From positions 62,001 through 126,000 of the forward strand of contig NZ_FTOM01000005.1 in NCBI RefSeq assembly GCF_900156695.1: a stretch of 64,000 nt of DNA. Direction: 5' to 3'. Position numbers and translations under genes: made by a program. A model generated the notes under the pieces. That model did no database searches. It was given only the letters and a program-made list of their open reading frames with translations, and had not been told where the DNA came from. This document shows, piece by piece, positions 18,264-27,700 of this stretch. The stretch's first letter is position 1. Every line of letters begins with the position of its first letter. Source of the stretch: Phaeovulum vinaykumarii (GTDB lineage: Bacteria; Pseudomonadota; Alphaproteobacteria; Rhodobacterales; Rhodobacteraceae).

Positions 18264-19270
18264 GCGACATCAAGCACCTGATCGGCATCGCGGCAGAGCG
18301 TCCGCTGACCCGCGCCGAGGCCGAGGCCGCCTTTGCCGCGCTGTTCGAGGGGGCCGCGACGCCCAGCCAGATGGGCGGGCTGTTGATGGCGCTGCGCGTG
18401 CGCGGCGAAACGGTCGAGGAGATCGCCGCCGCCGCCCGCGTCATGCGCGAGAAATGCACCCCCGTCGCGGGCGTGCCGGGCGCGATGGATATCGTCGGCA
18501 CCGGCGGCGACGGCAAGGGCACGCTGAACATCTCGACCGCGACGGCCTTTGTCGTGGCCGGCGCGGGCGTGCCGGTGGCCAAGCACGGCAATCGCAACCT
18601 GTCGTCGAAATCGGGGGCGGCGGATGCGCTCAGCGCCTCGGGGATCGACGTGATGCAGGGCGCCGAAGTGGCCGCGCGGGCCCTGCGCGAGGCCGGCATC
18701 TGCTTCATGATGGCGCCGATGCACCATTCGGCCATTCGCCATGTCATGCCGACGCGCCAGGAACTGGGCACGCGCACCGTCTTCAACCTGCTGGGCCCAC
18801 TGACCAACCCCGCGGGCGTCACGCGCCAGCTGACCGGCGCCTTCTCGCGCGCCTGGCTGCGGCCGATGGCCGAAGTGCTGGGCGCGCTGGGCTCGGAGGC
18901 GGTCTGGCTGGTGCATGGCGCGGACGGGACGGACGAGCTGTCGATCGCCGGGCTGAGCTGGGTGGCCGAGCTGAAGGACGGCGCCGTGACCGAATTCGAG
19001 GTCCATCCCGAGGATGCGGGCCTGCCCGTCCATCCCTTCGAGGCGATCGTGGGCGGCGAGCCGGCCGAGAATGCCGCGGCCTTTGCCGCGCTTCTCGATG
19101 GCAAGACCGGCGCCTATCGGGACGCGGTGCTGCTCAATGCGGCCGCAGCCCTCAAGGTCGCGGGCAAGGCTGCGGATCTGAAGGCGGGCGTCGAGATGGC
19201 GCGCGAGAGCCTGGACAGTGGGGCGGCGCGCGCGCGGCTCGAGGCGCTCAAGGCGGCGATGGCGGCGTGA
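18260..19270 (+). CDS. trpD: Anthranilate phosphoribosyltransferase
   Basis: The 336-residue TrpD transfers a phosphoribosyl group from PRPP to anthranilate. It shows the family motifs [34 protein letters not shown] and [20 protein letters not shown]. Length and ends fit the family. It overlaps trpG by four bases and trpC by one base (TGATG), indicating tight translational coupling. Confidence 0.95.
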   Translation: MSDIKHLIGIAAERPLTRAEAEAAFAALFEGAATPSQMGGLLMALRVRGETVEEIAAAARVMREKCTPVAGVPGAMDIVGTGGDGKGTLNISTATAFVVAGAGVPVAKHGNRNLSSKSGAADALSASGIDVMQGAEVAARALREAGICFMMAPMHHSAIRHVMPTRQELGTRTVFNLLGPLTNPAGVTRQLTGAFSRAWLRPMAEVLGALGSEAVWLVHGADGTDELSIAGLSWVAELKDGAVTEFEVHPEDAGLPVHPFEAIVGGEPAENAAAFAALLDGKTGAYRDAVLLNAAAALKVAGKAADLKAGVEMARESLDSGAARARLEALKAAMAA

Positions 19271-20055
19271 TGCATATCCTCGACCGCATCCGGGCCTACA
19301 AGCTTGAGGAAATCGCCGCCGCCAAGCGGGCGTGCCCGCTTTCGGCCATCGAGGCCGAGGCGCGGGCAGCCGCGCCCGTGCGCGGCTTCCGGACGGCACT
19401 GTCGGCCAAGGTGGACGGCCCCGGCAAGGGCCTGATCGCCGAGATCAAGAAGGCCAGCCCCTCGAAGGGCCTGATCCGCCCCGATTTCGACCCGCCGGCG
19501 CTGGCGCGCGCCTATGAGGCCGGGGGCGCGGCCTGCCTGTCGGTGCTGACCGATGCGCCCTCGTTCCAGGGCGCGCCCGAGTATCTGCGGGCCGCGCGCG
19601 CGGCCTGTGCGCTGCCGGCCTTGCGCAAGGATTTCCTCTATGATCCCTATCAGGTGGCCGAGGCCCGCGCCTGGGGGGCCGATTGCATCCTGATCATCCT
19701 GGCCGCGGTCGATGACGTGCTGGCCGCGGAACTGGAGGCGGCCGCGATCGACTGGGGGATGGATGTGCTGATCGAGGTCCACGACCGCGAGGAAGCCGCG
19801 CGCGCGCTGGCGATGCGCTCGCCGCTGGTCGGGATAAATAACCGCAATCTCAAGACCTTCGATGTCTCTCTTGAGGTCACGCGCGAACTGGCGCCGATGC
19901 TGGCCGGGCGCGAGCTGGTCTGCGAGAGCGGCCTTTTCACCCCCGCCGATCTGGACGACATGGCCCGCCAGGGCGCGGCGCGCTTCCTGATCGGGGAAAG
20001 CCTGATGCGCCAGGCGGACGTGACCGCCGCCACCCGCGCGATCCTGGGATGCTGA
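19270..20055 (+). CDS. trpC: Indole-3-glycerol phosphate synthase
   Basis: The 261-residue single-domain (beta/alpha)8 enzyme closes the indole ring. Visible motifs are [15 protein letters not shown] near residue 56 with the catalytic lysines, [13 protein letters not shown] near 117, [20 protein letters not shown] and [10 protein letters not shown]. It is not fused to TrpF. The start is the ATG that overlaps the trpD stop by one base. The last seven bases overlap moaC. Confidence 0.95.
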   Translation: MHILDRIRAYKLEEIAAAKRACPLSAIEAEARAAAPVRGFRTALSAKVDGPGKGLIAEIKKASPSKGLIRPDFDPPALARAYEAGGAACLSVLTDAPSFQGAPEYLRAARAACALPALRKDFLYDPYQVAEARAWGADCILIILAAVDDVLAAELEAAAIDWGMDVLIEVHDREEAARALAMRSPLVGINNRNLKTFDVSLEVTRELAPMLAGRELVCESGLFTPADLDDMARQGAARFLIGESLMRQADVTAATRAILGC

Positions 20056-20513
20056 GCCATTTCGACGACAAGGGCCACGCCCATATGGTCGATGTGGGCG
20101 ACAAGCCCGCCACCCGGCGCCGGGCGGTGGCGGGGGGGCGCGTGGTGACCGCGTCCGGCACGCTGGATCTGCTGGTCGGGCCCAAGGGCGATGCGCTGGC
20201 GGTGGCGCGGCTGGCCGGGATCATGGCGGCCAAGAAGACCGCCGATCTGATCCCGCTTTGTCATCCGCTGGCGCTGTCGCATGTGGCGCTGGAGCTGACC
20301 CCCGCGCCCGAGCTGCCGGGCGTCGAGATCACTGCGACGGTCGAGACGACCGGCCCGACCGGCGTCGAGATGGAGGCGCTGACCGCGGTTTCGGTGGCGG
20401 CGCTGACGCTCTATGACATGCTCAAGGCCGCCGACAAGGGCATGCGCATCGAAGCGGTCGCGCTGCGCCTCAAGGAGGGCGGGCGCTCGGGGCGCTGGGA
20501 GGCGGCCGACTGA
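20049..20513 (+). CDS. moaC: Cyclic pyranopterin monophosphate synthase accessory protein MoaC
   Basis: The 154-residue MoaC acts in the first step of molybdenum cofactor synthesis, closing the ring to cyclic pyranopterin monophosphate. Motifs include [47 protein letters not shown] and the final KADKG-type stretch (AADKGMRIE). It starts inside trpC, so a cofactor gene is translationally coupled to a tryptophan gene. moeA follows after 20 bases. Confidence 0.95.
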   Translation: MLSHFDDKGHAHMVDVGDKPATRRRAVAGGRVVTASGTLDLLVGPKGDALAVARLAGIMAAKKTADLIPLCHPLALSHVALELTPAPELPGVEITATVETTGPTGVEMEALTAVSVAALTLYDMLKAADKGMRIEAVALRLKEGGRSGRWEAAD

Positions 20514-20533
20514 AAAAGCGGGGGACGCGCGCG

Positions 20534-21718
20534 ATGATCGAGGTGGAAGAGGCGCTTGCGCGCGTGCTGGCGCTGGTGGCGCCGCTGGGCGCCGAAACGG
20601 TGGCGCTGCGCGACGCTCTGGGCCGGGTGCTGGCCGCGCCGGTGACCGCGCGCGCCGACCAGCCGCCCTTCGCGGCCTCGGCGATGGATGGCTATGCGGT
20701 TGCGGCCCCCGACCTGCGCCCCGGCGCGCGGCTGGCGCTGGGCCCCGAGATCCCCGCGGGCGCCACGCCTTCGGGCCCGCTGCCCCCCGGCACGGCGGCG
20801 CGCGTCTTCACCGGCGCGGCCGTCCCCCCCGGCACCGCGGCCGTGATCATCCAGGAGGTGGTCTGCGCGCAGGCCGGCACGATCACCCTGCCCGATCCCC
20901 TGCCGCGCGAGACGCATATCCGCCCGCAGGGCCAGGATTTCGCGCAAGGCGACAGCTTCCAGCCCGCCCGTCCGCTGCGCCCCGCCGATCTGGGGCTGAT
21001 CGCGGCGATGAACCTGGCCGAGGTGAGCGTGCATCGCCGCCCCGAGGTGGCGATCCTGTCCTCGGGCGACGAGCTGGTCTGGCCGGGCGAGGATCCGGGC
21101 CCGGCGCAGATCGTGGCCTCGAACAGCCTCGCGCTGGCGGGGATGGTCACGGCCGCGGGCGGGGTGCCGCGGATGCTGCCCCTGGCGCGCGACAGTGTCG
21201 AAAGCCTGTCGGACGTGCTGGCGCTCAGCGCGGGCTGTGATCTGATCGTCAGCTCGGGCGGGGCGTCGGTCGGCGCGCATGACGTGCTGGCGCGCCATGC
21301 CGCCGAACTGGGGCTGGAGCTTGACTTCGCCCGCGTTGCCATGCGGCCGGGCAAGCCGCTGATGGCGGGGCGGCGCCACGGCGTGCCGATGCTGGGGCTG
21401 CCGGGCAACCCGGTCTCGGCGCTGGTCACGGCGACCCTGTTCCTGCGCCCGATGCTGGCGCGGATGCAGGGGCTGGAGGCACGCCCCCGTCCCGACCGCG
21501 GGGTGCTGGGCGCGCCCCTGCCCGCCAATGGCCCGCGCCGCCATTACCTGCGGGCAACGCTTGCGCGCGACGCGCAAGGACAGCCCGTGCTGACCCCCTT
21601 TGCCCATCAGGATGCCGGGCGCCAGCGGCTTCTGGCCGAGGCCGATGCGCTGGTGATCCAGCCCGCCAATGGCCCCGCCCTGCCCACCGGCGCCGAGGTC
21701 GACTTCCTGCCGCTGTAA
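20534..21718 (+). CDS. moeA: Molybdopterin molybdenumtransferase MoeA
   Basis: The 394-residue MoeA inserts molybdate into molybdopterin. Characteristic motifs are the N-terminal FAASAMDGYAV, the FTGAAVPPGTAAVI block, SSGGASVGAHDVL near residue 237, MRPGKPLMAGR and GLPGNPVSA near residue 290. GGGGA precedes the ATG at 20534. In other Rhodobacteraceae I recall lexA next; here an unrelated LysE gene follows after a 152-base gap. Confidence 0.94.
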   Translation: MIEVEEALARVLALVAPLGAETVALRDALGRVLAAPVTARADQPPFAASAMDGYAVAAPDLRPGARLALGPEIPAGATPSGPLPPGTAARVFTGAAVPPGTAAVIIQEVVCAQAGTITLPDPLPRETHIRPQGQDFAQGDSFQPARPLRPADLGLIAAMNLAEVSVHRRPEVAILSSGDELVWPGEDPGPAQIVASNSLALAGMVTAAGGVPRMLPLARDSVESLSDVLALSAGCDLIVSSGGASVGAHDVLARHAAELGLELDFARVAMRPGKPLMAGRRHGVPMLGLPGNPVSALVTATLFLRPMLARMQGLEARPRPDRGVLGAPLPANGPRRHYLRATLARDAQGQPVLTPFAHQDAGRQRLLAEADALVIQPANGPALPTGAEVDFLPL

Positions 21719-21870
21719 TCCCCCCCACGCCCCAGGGGCGCCTCGGAGCCCCGCGCGCGCCGTGCCGCATGCCGGGCATGCGCGCGAAAGCATGCGCGGC
21801 CTGCCTCTTGCGCTGGTGCCGGTGCGCCGCTAGCACGGGGGAGAGCATTTCCCGAACCGGACCCCGAGAC

Positions 21871-22491
21871 ATGAGCCTGCATCTGTGGCTTGCGTTTGCG
21901 CTGGCGGCGCTGGCCCTTTCCCTGACGCCCGGCCCCAATGCGCTGCTGGCGCTCGACCATGGGGCCAGGTTCGGGCCGCAGCGGGCGCTTTTCACCGTGG
22001 CCGGGGCGGCGCTGGCGATGGTGGGGATGGTCGCGGCCTCGCTGATCGGGCTGGGGGCGGTTCTGGCGGCCTCCGAGACGCTGTTCACCGCGCTGCGGCT
22101 GATCGGGGCGGGCTATCTGATCTGGCTGGGCTGGCGGCTGTGGCGCGCACCGGGATTTGCCGGGCGGACGGCGGGCGCGGCCCGTGTCCTGCCGCCGCGC
22201 CACCGGCTCTTCGCGCAAGGCTTCGCGGTCATGGTCTCGAACCCCAAGACATTGCTTTTCTTCACGCTTTTCCTGCCCGGTTTCATCGACCCCGGCGCGC
22301 CCTTCTGGCCGCAGGCGATCACGCTGGGGCTGACGCTGGCCGTCATCGAGGCCGCGGTGGAGCTGGCGCTGGCCATCGGCGCGCGCCGCCTTGCGCCCTG
22401 GCTGGCCGCCCATGCCCGCGGCTTCAACCGGACGATGGCGGCGGGCTTTGCCGCCATCGGCCTGGCACTGGCCGCCGGCGCGCGCAACTGA
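21871..22491 (+). CDS. LysE/RhtB family amino-acid exporter
   Basis: The 206-residue membrane protein has about six helices and the family's opening LSLTPGPNALLALDHGARFG and central VMVSNPKTLLFFTLFLPGF. This family exports amino acids or homoserine-type metabolites; the substrate cannot be read. The start MSLHLWLAF (ATG 21871) is chosen because the longer frame adds a Cys-rich stretch unlike a membrane leader. It is 15 bases before the MFS gene and likely in one transcript with it. Confidence 0.85.
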   Translation: MSLHLWLAFALAALALSLTPGPNALLALDHGARFGPQRALFTVAGAALAMVGMVAASLIGLGAVLAASETLFTALRLIGAGYLIWLGWRLWRAPGFAGRTAGAARVLPPRHRLFAQGFAVMVSNPKTLLFFTLFLPGFIDPGAPFWPQAITLGLTLAVIEAAVELALAIGARRLAPWLAAHARGFNRTMAAGFAAIGLALAAGARN

Positions 22492-22506
22492 GACAAAGGA
22501 GACCCA

Positions 22507-23781
22507 ATGACCGCCACCCCCGAAAGCGCCCCCGAAACCGCAGGACAAAGCCCCACGCCTGACGACCATTCCGGCCCCAATGCGCGGCCCACGCTGGGCA
22601 TGGCCGAATTCGCGGCGATGCTGGCGCTCTTGTTTGCGGTGGTGGCCTTTTCCATTGACGCGATGCTGCCGGCGCTGCCCGATATCGCGCGCACGCTGAT
22701 CCCCGAGGCCGCCAACCGCGCGCAGCTGGTGCTGGCGTCCTTTGTGCTGGGGATGGGGCTTGGCACCTTCATCACCGGGCCGCTGTCCGATGCGCTGGGG
22801 CGGCGGACGGTGATCGCAGGCGGCATCGTGATCTATATCGCGGCCGCCGTCGCGGCGAGCATGGCCCACAGCCTCGAGATGCTGCTGGTCGCGCGCTTCG
22901 TGCAGGGCTTCGGCTCGGCCGGGCCGCGGATCGCGGGGCTGGCGCTGGTGCGCGACATGTATGCGGGCCGCGAGATGGCGCGGGTGACCTCGATCGTGAT
23001 GATCGTCTTCGTGATGATCCCGGCCTTTGCGCCCTCGATCGGGCAGCTCATCATCGGCTTTTCCGGCTGGCGCGGGGTGTTCTGGTCCTTTGTCGTCTTC
23101 GGCCTGATCGGGCTGGTGTGGTTCCTGGCCCGCCAGCCCGAGACCCTGCCCAAGAACCGGCGCCGGCCGCTGCGGCTGGGGCTGCTGGTGTCGGGCACGC
23201 GCGAGGTCTTCTCGAACCCCAACATCCGCATCTACACCGCCGTTCTGACGCTGGGCTTCGGGCAGATGTATGCGCTCTTGTCCTCGGCGCAGCAGATCTT
23301 TGCCGACACCTTCGGGCGCGGCGAGAGCTTTCCGCAATGGTTCATGCTGATGGCGATCCTGGCGGGCGGCGCGGCGGGGGCCAATGCGGTGCTTGTGGTG
23401 CGGCTGGGCATGCGGCGGATGGTGCTGGGGGCCTATGGCCTCCAGGCGCTGATCTCGACGGCGATGCTGGGGGCGTTCCTGCTGGGGCTGCTGGCGCATC
23501 CGCTGGCGTTCTACGTGTTCTTTGCCTGGGCGGTCAGCCTGTTCTTCATGGCCGGGCTGACCTTCGGCAACCTCAATGCGCTGTGCCTTCAACATGCCAG
23601 CCATATCGCGGGGCTGACGGCTTCGGCGGTCTCGGCGGTGGCGACGGTGCTGGCGGCCTTCATCGCGGCCCTGGTCGGCCAGAGCTTCGACGGCACGCCG
23701 ATCCCGCTGGCCATCGGCGCCACGATCTGTTCGGGGCTGGCTTTCCTGCTGATGACGCGCACCCTGGAAGGCGAAGGCTGA
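22507..23781 (+). CDS. MFS multidrug transporter, Bcr/CflA type
   Basis: The 424-residue protein has about twelve helices after a hydrophilic N-terminus of about 35 residues. Family marks are DAMLPALPDIARTL in helix 1, the motif A loop GPLSDALGRRTV near residue 97 and RFVQGFGSAGPRIAGLALVRD in helix 4/5, as in Bcr/CflA drug exporters. GGAGA precedes the ATG at 22507. It ends 70 bases before the IS remnant. Confidence 0.86.
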   Translation: MTATPESAPETAGQSPTPDDHSGPNARPTLGMAEFAAMLALLFAVVAFSIDAMLPALPDIARTLIPEAANRAQLVLASFVLGMGLGTFITGPLSDALGRRTVIAGGIVIYIAAAVAASMAHSLEMLLVARFVQGFGSAGPRIAGLALVRDMYAGREMARVTSIVMIVFVMIPAFAPSIGQLIIGFSGWRGVFWSFVVFGLIGLVWFLARQPETLPKNRRRPLRLGLLVSGTREVFSNPNIRIYTAVLTLGFGQMYALLSSAQQIFADTFGRGESFPQWFMLMAILAGGAAGANAVLVVRLGMRRMVLGAYGLQALISTAMLGAFLLGLLAHPLAFYVFFAWAVSLFFMAGLTFGNLNALCLQHASHIAGLTASAVSAVATVLAAFIAALVGQSFDGTPIPLAIGATICSGLAFLLMTRTLEGEG

Positions 23782-23850
23782 GACGGCCCCCGCAGGCGCC
23801 GAGGGCCCGCTCCCCGGCCGCAGTTCATCTCCGCTTGAGCTGCTTGCGCC

Positions 23851-24706
23851 CTAGGGTCCAGACTCATTGAGTTTCAGAGCCAGAAGAGGACTGTTGCGGC
23901 ACGGGCGATGGCGGAGAAGAAAGTCTCCGGGCATCGGTCGTATCGGGTAGCAACCCGTCGCCAGTCCTTGAGGCGGCCGAACATGATCTCGATGCGGTTG
24001 CGGCGCTTGTCGTATTTGACCGCCTTCTTGCGGGGCTTTCAACCTGGGATTGAAAGCCTTTATCCCCTTGTCTTTCAACGATTCTCTGAACCAATTAGCA
24101 TCATAACCTCGATCGGCGAGCAGCCAGGCCGCTTTCGGCAGGCTGCCCAGCAGCGCCGCCGCGCCGGTGTAATCGCTGACCTGCCCGGCCGACATGAAGA
24201 ACCCGATCGGTCGCGCTTTGGCATCGGCAACGGCTTGCAGCTTGGTGTTCATGCCTCCTTTTGTGCGCCGATCTGGCGCCCGCGCCCCCCTTTTTGACGC
24301 ACAGGCTCGATGCGGTGCGGTGTGCCTTGAGATACTTGCGCAGGCTCACTCGATCATGATCGTCTTGTGCTCGGCACTTTCGGCGGTCAGGCCCACCATG
24401 ATCCGGGCGAAGACTCCGTTATCGCTCCAGCGCTTCCAACGGTTGTAGAAGGTCTTGGCCGGGCCATATACCTTCGACGCATCGCACCACCGCAAACCAT
24501 TGCGATTGATGAAGATGATGCCGCTGAGGACGCGCCGATCATCGACGCGGGGCTTGCCATGGCTTTTGGGAAAGAACGGCTTGAGGCGCTCCATCTGCGC
24601 GTTCGTCCTGCGCGTCCGTCAGCCAGTAATGATTGCTCATCGATCAGGTCTTCTCGCGGAGCCTGAATCACGTCAGAAGCCTGAAATCAATGGGTCTGGA
24701 GCCTAG
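23851..24706. mobile_element. Degenerate IS5-family (IS427-like) insertion sequence
   Basis: The element is about 856 bases including CTAG at each end. The terminal inverted repeats are CTAGGGTCCAGACTCATTGA (23851-23870, plus) and CTAGGCTCCAGACCCATTGA (24706-24687, read on minus), with 18 of 20 bases matching. CTAG on both sides fits the YTAR/TA target choice of IS5-type elements. Inside is one transposase gene on the minus strand, broken several times. The right-hand CTAG contains the TAG stop of mfd, so the insertion did not change the Mfd protein. Ends this intact could still be moved by an active transposase elsewhere. Confidence 0.9.
23874..24640 (-). pseudogene. IS5-family transposase, multiply frameshifted
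   Basis: The reconstructed reading begins MSNHYWLTDAQ at 24640, then a 13-base near-duplication (about 24597-24609) shifts frame into MERLKPFFPKS, with RVDDRRVLSGI and LRWCDASKVYGP following. A roughly 8-base insertion near 24340 brings an in-frame stop after TIMIE. The frame resumes as YLKAHRTASSLCVKKGG, slips at a run of six G near 24285, continues as GGMNTKLQAVADAKARPIGF through LLADRGYDANWF, and slips again near 24035-24058. It ends RRNRIEIMFGRLKDWRRVA and VLFWL with stop at 23874-23876. The DDE-type residues are still recognisable, but with at least four frame disruptions it cannot be made as one protein. Confidence 0.9.
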
Positions 24707-27700
24707 CGCCGCCTGCCCTTGCCCGTCGCGGGCTTGGGCGCGGCTTTCGGGGCGGCGAGCTTCGGCGCAGCCGGGGTCGCGGGCTTCGGCGCGGCCGCGC
24801 CGCCCTTGGCCTCACCACCTTTCCCCTCAGCGGCCTTGGCCTCGGTCCCGGCCCGCGCATGGCTGGCCAGTTCGCGCGCGATGGCGAAGCTGCCCTTGAT
24901 CCGGTCGGCCTCGGTCGCCCAGGCCCGCGTCACCACCAGCTTGTTGCCGGAAATCCGCGCCGCCCCCCGTTCGGCGGCGATGAAGTCGACCAGACCGGCG
25001 GGGTTGGGGAACTTGTCCATGTGAAAGGCGATCGAGGCCCCCTTGGGCCCGGCATCAAGCCGCGCGATCCGCGCGCGCTTGCACATCGCCTTGATGCGCA
25101 GCACCAGAAGCAGCGTGTTGACCTCGCGCGGGAGGGGGCCGAAACGGTCGATCAGCTCGGCCGCAAAGCCCTCGAACTCGACCTTGCGGGCCAGCCCCGA
25201 CAGCCGCCGATAAAGCCCCAGCCGCACGTCCAGATCGGGGATATAGCTGTCGGGGATCAGCACCGGCACGCCCAGATTGATCTGCGGCGCCCAGGCGTCG
25301 TCGTCCTCGGGGGCGGAGATCTCGCCCGATTTCAGCCGCGCGATCGTCTCCTCGAGCATCTGCTGGTAAAGCTCATAGCCCACCTCGCGGATATGGCCCG
25401 ATTGCTCGTCGCCGATCAGGTTGCCCGCGCCGCGCAGGTCCAGATCCTGCGAGGCCAGCGTGAAGCCCGCGCCCAGGCTGTCGAGGCTGCCCAGAAGCCG
25501 CAGCCGGCGCGTGGCCTGGGGCGTCAGCGGCAGGCGCGGACGCGTGGTCAGATAGCAATAGGCGCGGGTCTTGGCGCGCCCCACCCGGCCGCGGATCTGA
25601 TAGAGCTGCGCCAGGCCGAACATGTCGGCGCGGTGCACGACCATCGTGTTCGCGGTGGGAATGTCGAGCCCCGATTCCACGATCGTCGTGGCCAGCAGCA
25701 CGTCATACTTGCCGTCGTAGAAGGCGTTCATCCGTTCATCGAGATCGCCCGCCGACAACTGGCCGTGCGCCACGACATAGCTGACCTCGGGGACATGGGT
25801 CTTCAGGAATTCCTCGACCTCGGGAAGATCCTTGATGCGCGGGACGACATAGAAGCTCTGCCCGCCGCGGTAGCGTTCGCGCAACAGCGCCTCGCGGATC
25901 GTCACCGTGTCGAATTCCGACACATAGGTGCGGATCGCCAGCCGGTCCACGGGCGGCGTGCCGATCACCGACAGGTCGCGCACCCCCGACAGCGCCATCT
26001 GGAGCGTGCGCGGAATGGGCGTTGCGGTCAGCGTCAGCACATGCACCTCGGAGCGCATCTCCTTGAGGCGTTCCTTGTGCGCCACGCCGAAATGCTGCTC
26101 CTCGTCGACGATGATCAGGCCCAGGTTGTGGAACTTGACCCCCTTGGCCAGAACCGCATGGGTGCCGATCACGATATCGACCGACCCGTCGGCCAGACCC
26201 GCGCGGGTGGCGGCGGCCTCCTTGGCCGAGACGAACCGCGACAACGCGCGGACATTGAGCGCGGTGCCGCGGAAACGTTCGGCAAAGGTCTTGAAATGCT
26301 GACGCGCCAGCAGCGTGGTCGGCGCGATCACCGCGACCTGGGCGCCGGCACTGGCGGCCACGAAGGCCGCGCGCATGGCGACCTCGGTCTTGCCGAAGCC
26401 CACATCGCCCACCACCAGCCGGTCCATCGGCCGACCCGCCGCCATGTCGGTCAGCACGTCCTCGATCGCGGCCAGCTGGTCGTCGGTCTCCTGCCAGGGG
26501 AACCGGGCCGAGAAGGCCTCCCAGTCGTGATGTTCGGGCGCCATGACCGGGGCCGCACGCAGCACCCGTTCGGCCGCCACCCGCATCAGCCGTTCGGCGA
26601 TCTGGCGGATGCGTTCCTTCAGCCTGGCCTTGCGCGCCTGCCAGGCACCGCCGCCCAGCTTGTCGAGAAGGCCCTCCTCGTGGCCATAGCGCGACAGCAG
26701 CTCGATGTTCTCGACCGGCAGATAAAGCCGGTCACCGCCGGCATATTCCAGCGCCAGGCAATCATGCGGCGCCCCCAGCGCGGTGATCGTCTCAAGCCCG
26801 GTATAACGGCCCACGCCATGTTCGACATGCACGACCAGATCGCCGGGGCTCAGGCTCTGGGCCTCGGTCAGGAAATTCTCGGCCCGGCGCTTGCGGCGCG
26901 GATTGCCGACCAGCCGGTCGCCCAGCACGTCCTGTTCCGAGATCACGGTGATCTCGCGCGGGCGGCCGTCGGTGCCGGTGCGCCCATCCGGCGCGGGCGC
27001 CTCGAAACCCTGATCGAGCGCCCAGACCGCCAGATTGAGACCCTCGCCGATCTCGCGGGCGTCCTCGATCAGCCGCGCGCCGGCCAGGCCCTCGTCGGCC
27101 ATCAGCCCCGCCAGACGTTCGCGCGCCCCCCCCGAAAACGAGGCAATGACCACCGGCCCCGCCTGCATCCGCGCCACAACGTGATCCTTGAGCGCACCGA
27201 AGAGCGACAGGTTCTCGGCCTGGCGTTCGGGGGCAAAGCTGCGCCCCAGCCGCCCGCCCGCGTTCAGCACATTGGGGCCGGGGGCGGCCGCGATCACCGA
27301 CAGACGCAGCACGCGCGCCGGCGCCAGCGCCGCCCGCCAGCCCGCGTCATCGAGATAAAGGAGGCCCGGCGGCGCGGGCTTGTAGACGGAATCGAGCCGG
27401 TCGCGGCGGCTCAGCGCCTCGCGGCGGCTGTCGTATTGCTCGGCGATGGTCTCCCAGCGGACGGCCGCCTGCGCATCGGCCTGATCGTCCAGCACCACCG
27501 CGGCCTGCGGCAGATACTCGAACAGCGTCTCGAGCCGGTCATGGAAAAAGCCCAGCCAATGCTCCATCCCGGCATGCTTGCGCCCCGCCGACACCGCCTC
27601 GTAGAGCGGGTCATCGCTGCCGCCGGCGCCGAATTCCACCCGATAGGCCTGACGAAAGCGGGTGATGGCGGCGTCGTCCAGGATCACCTCGCTGACCGGG

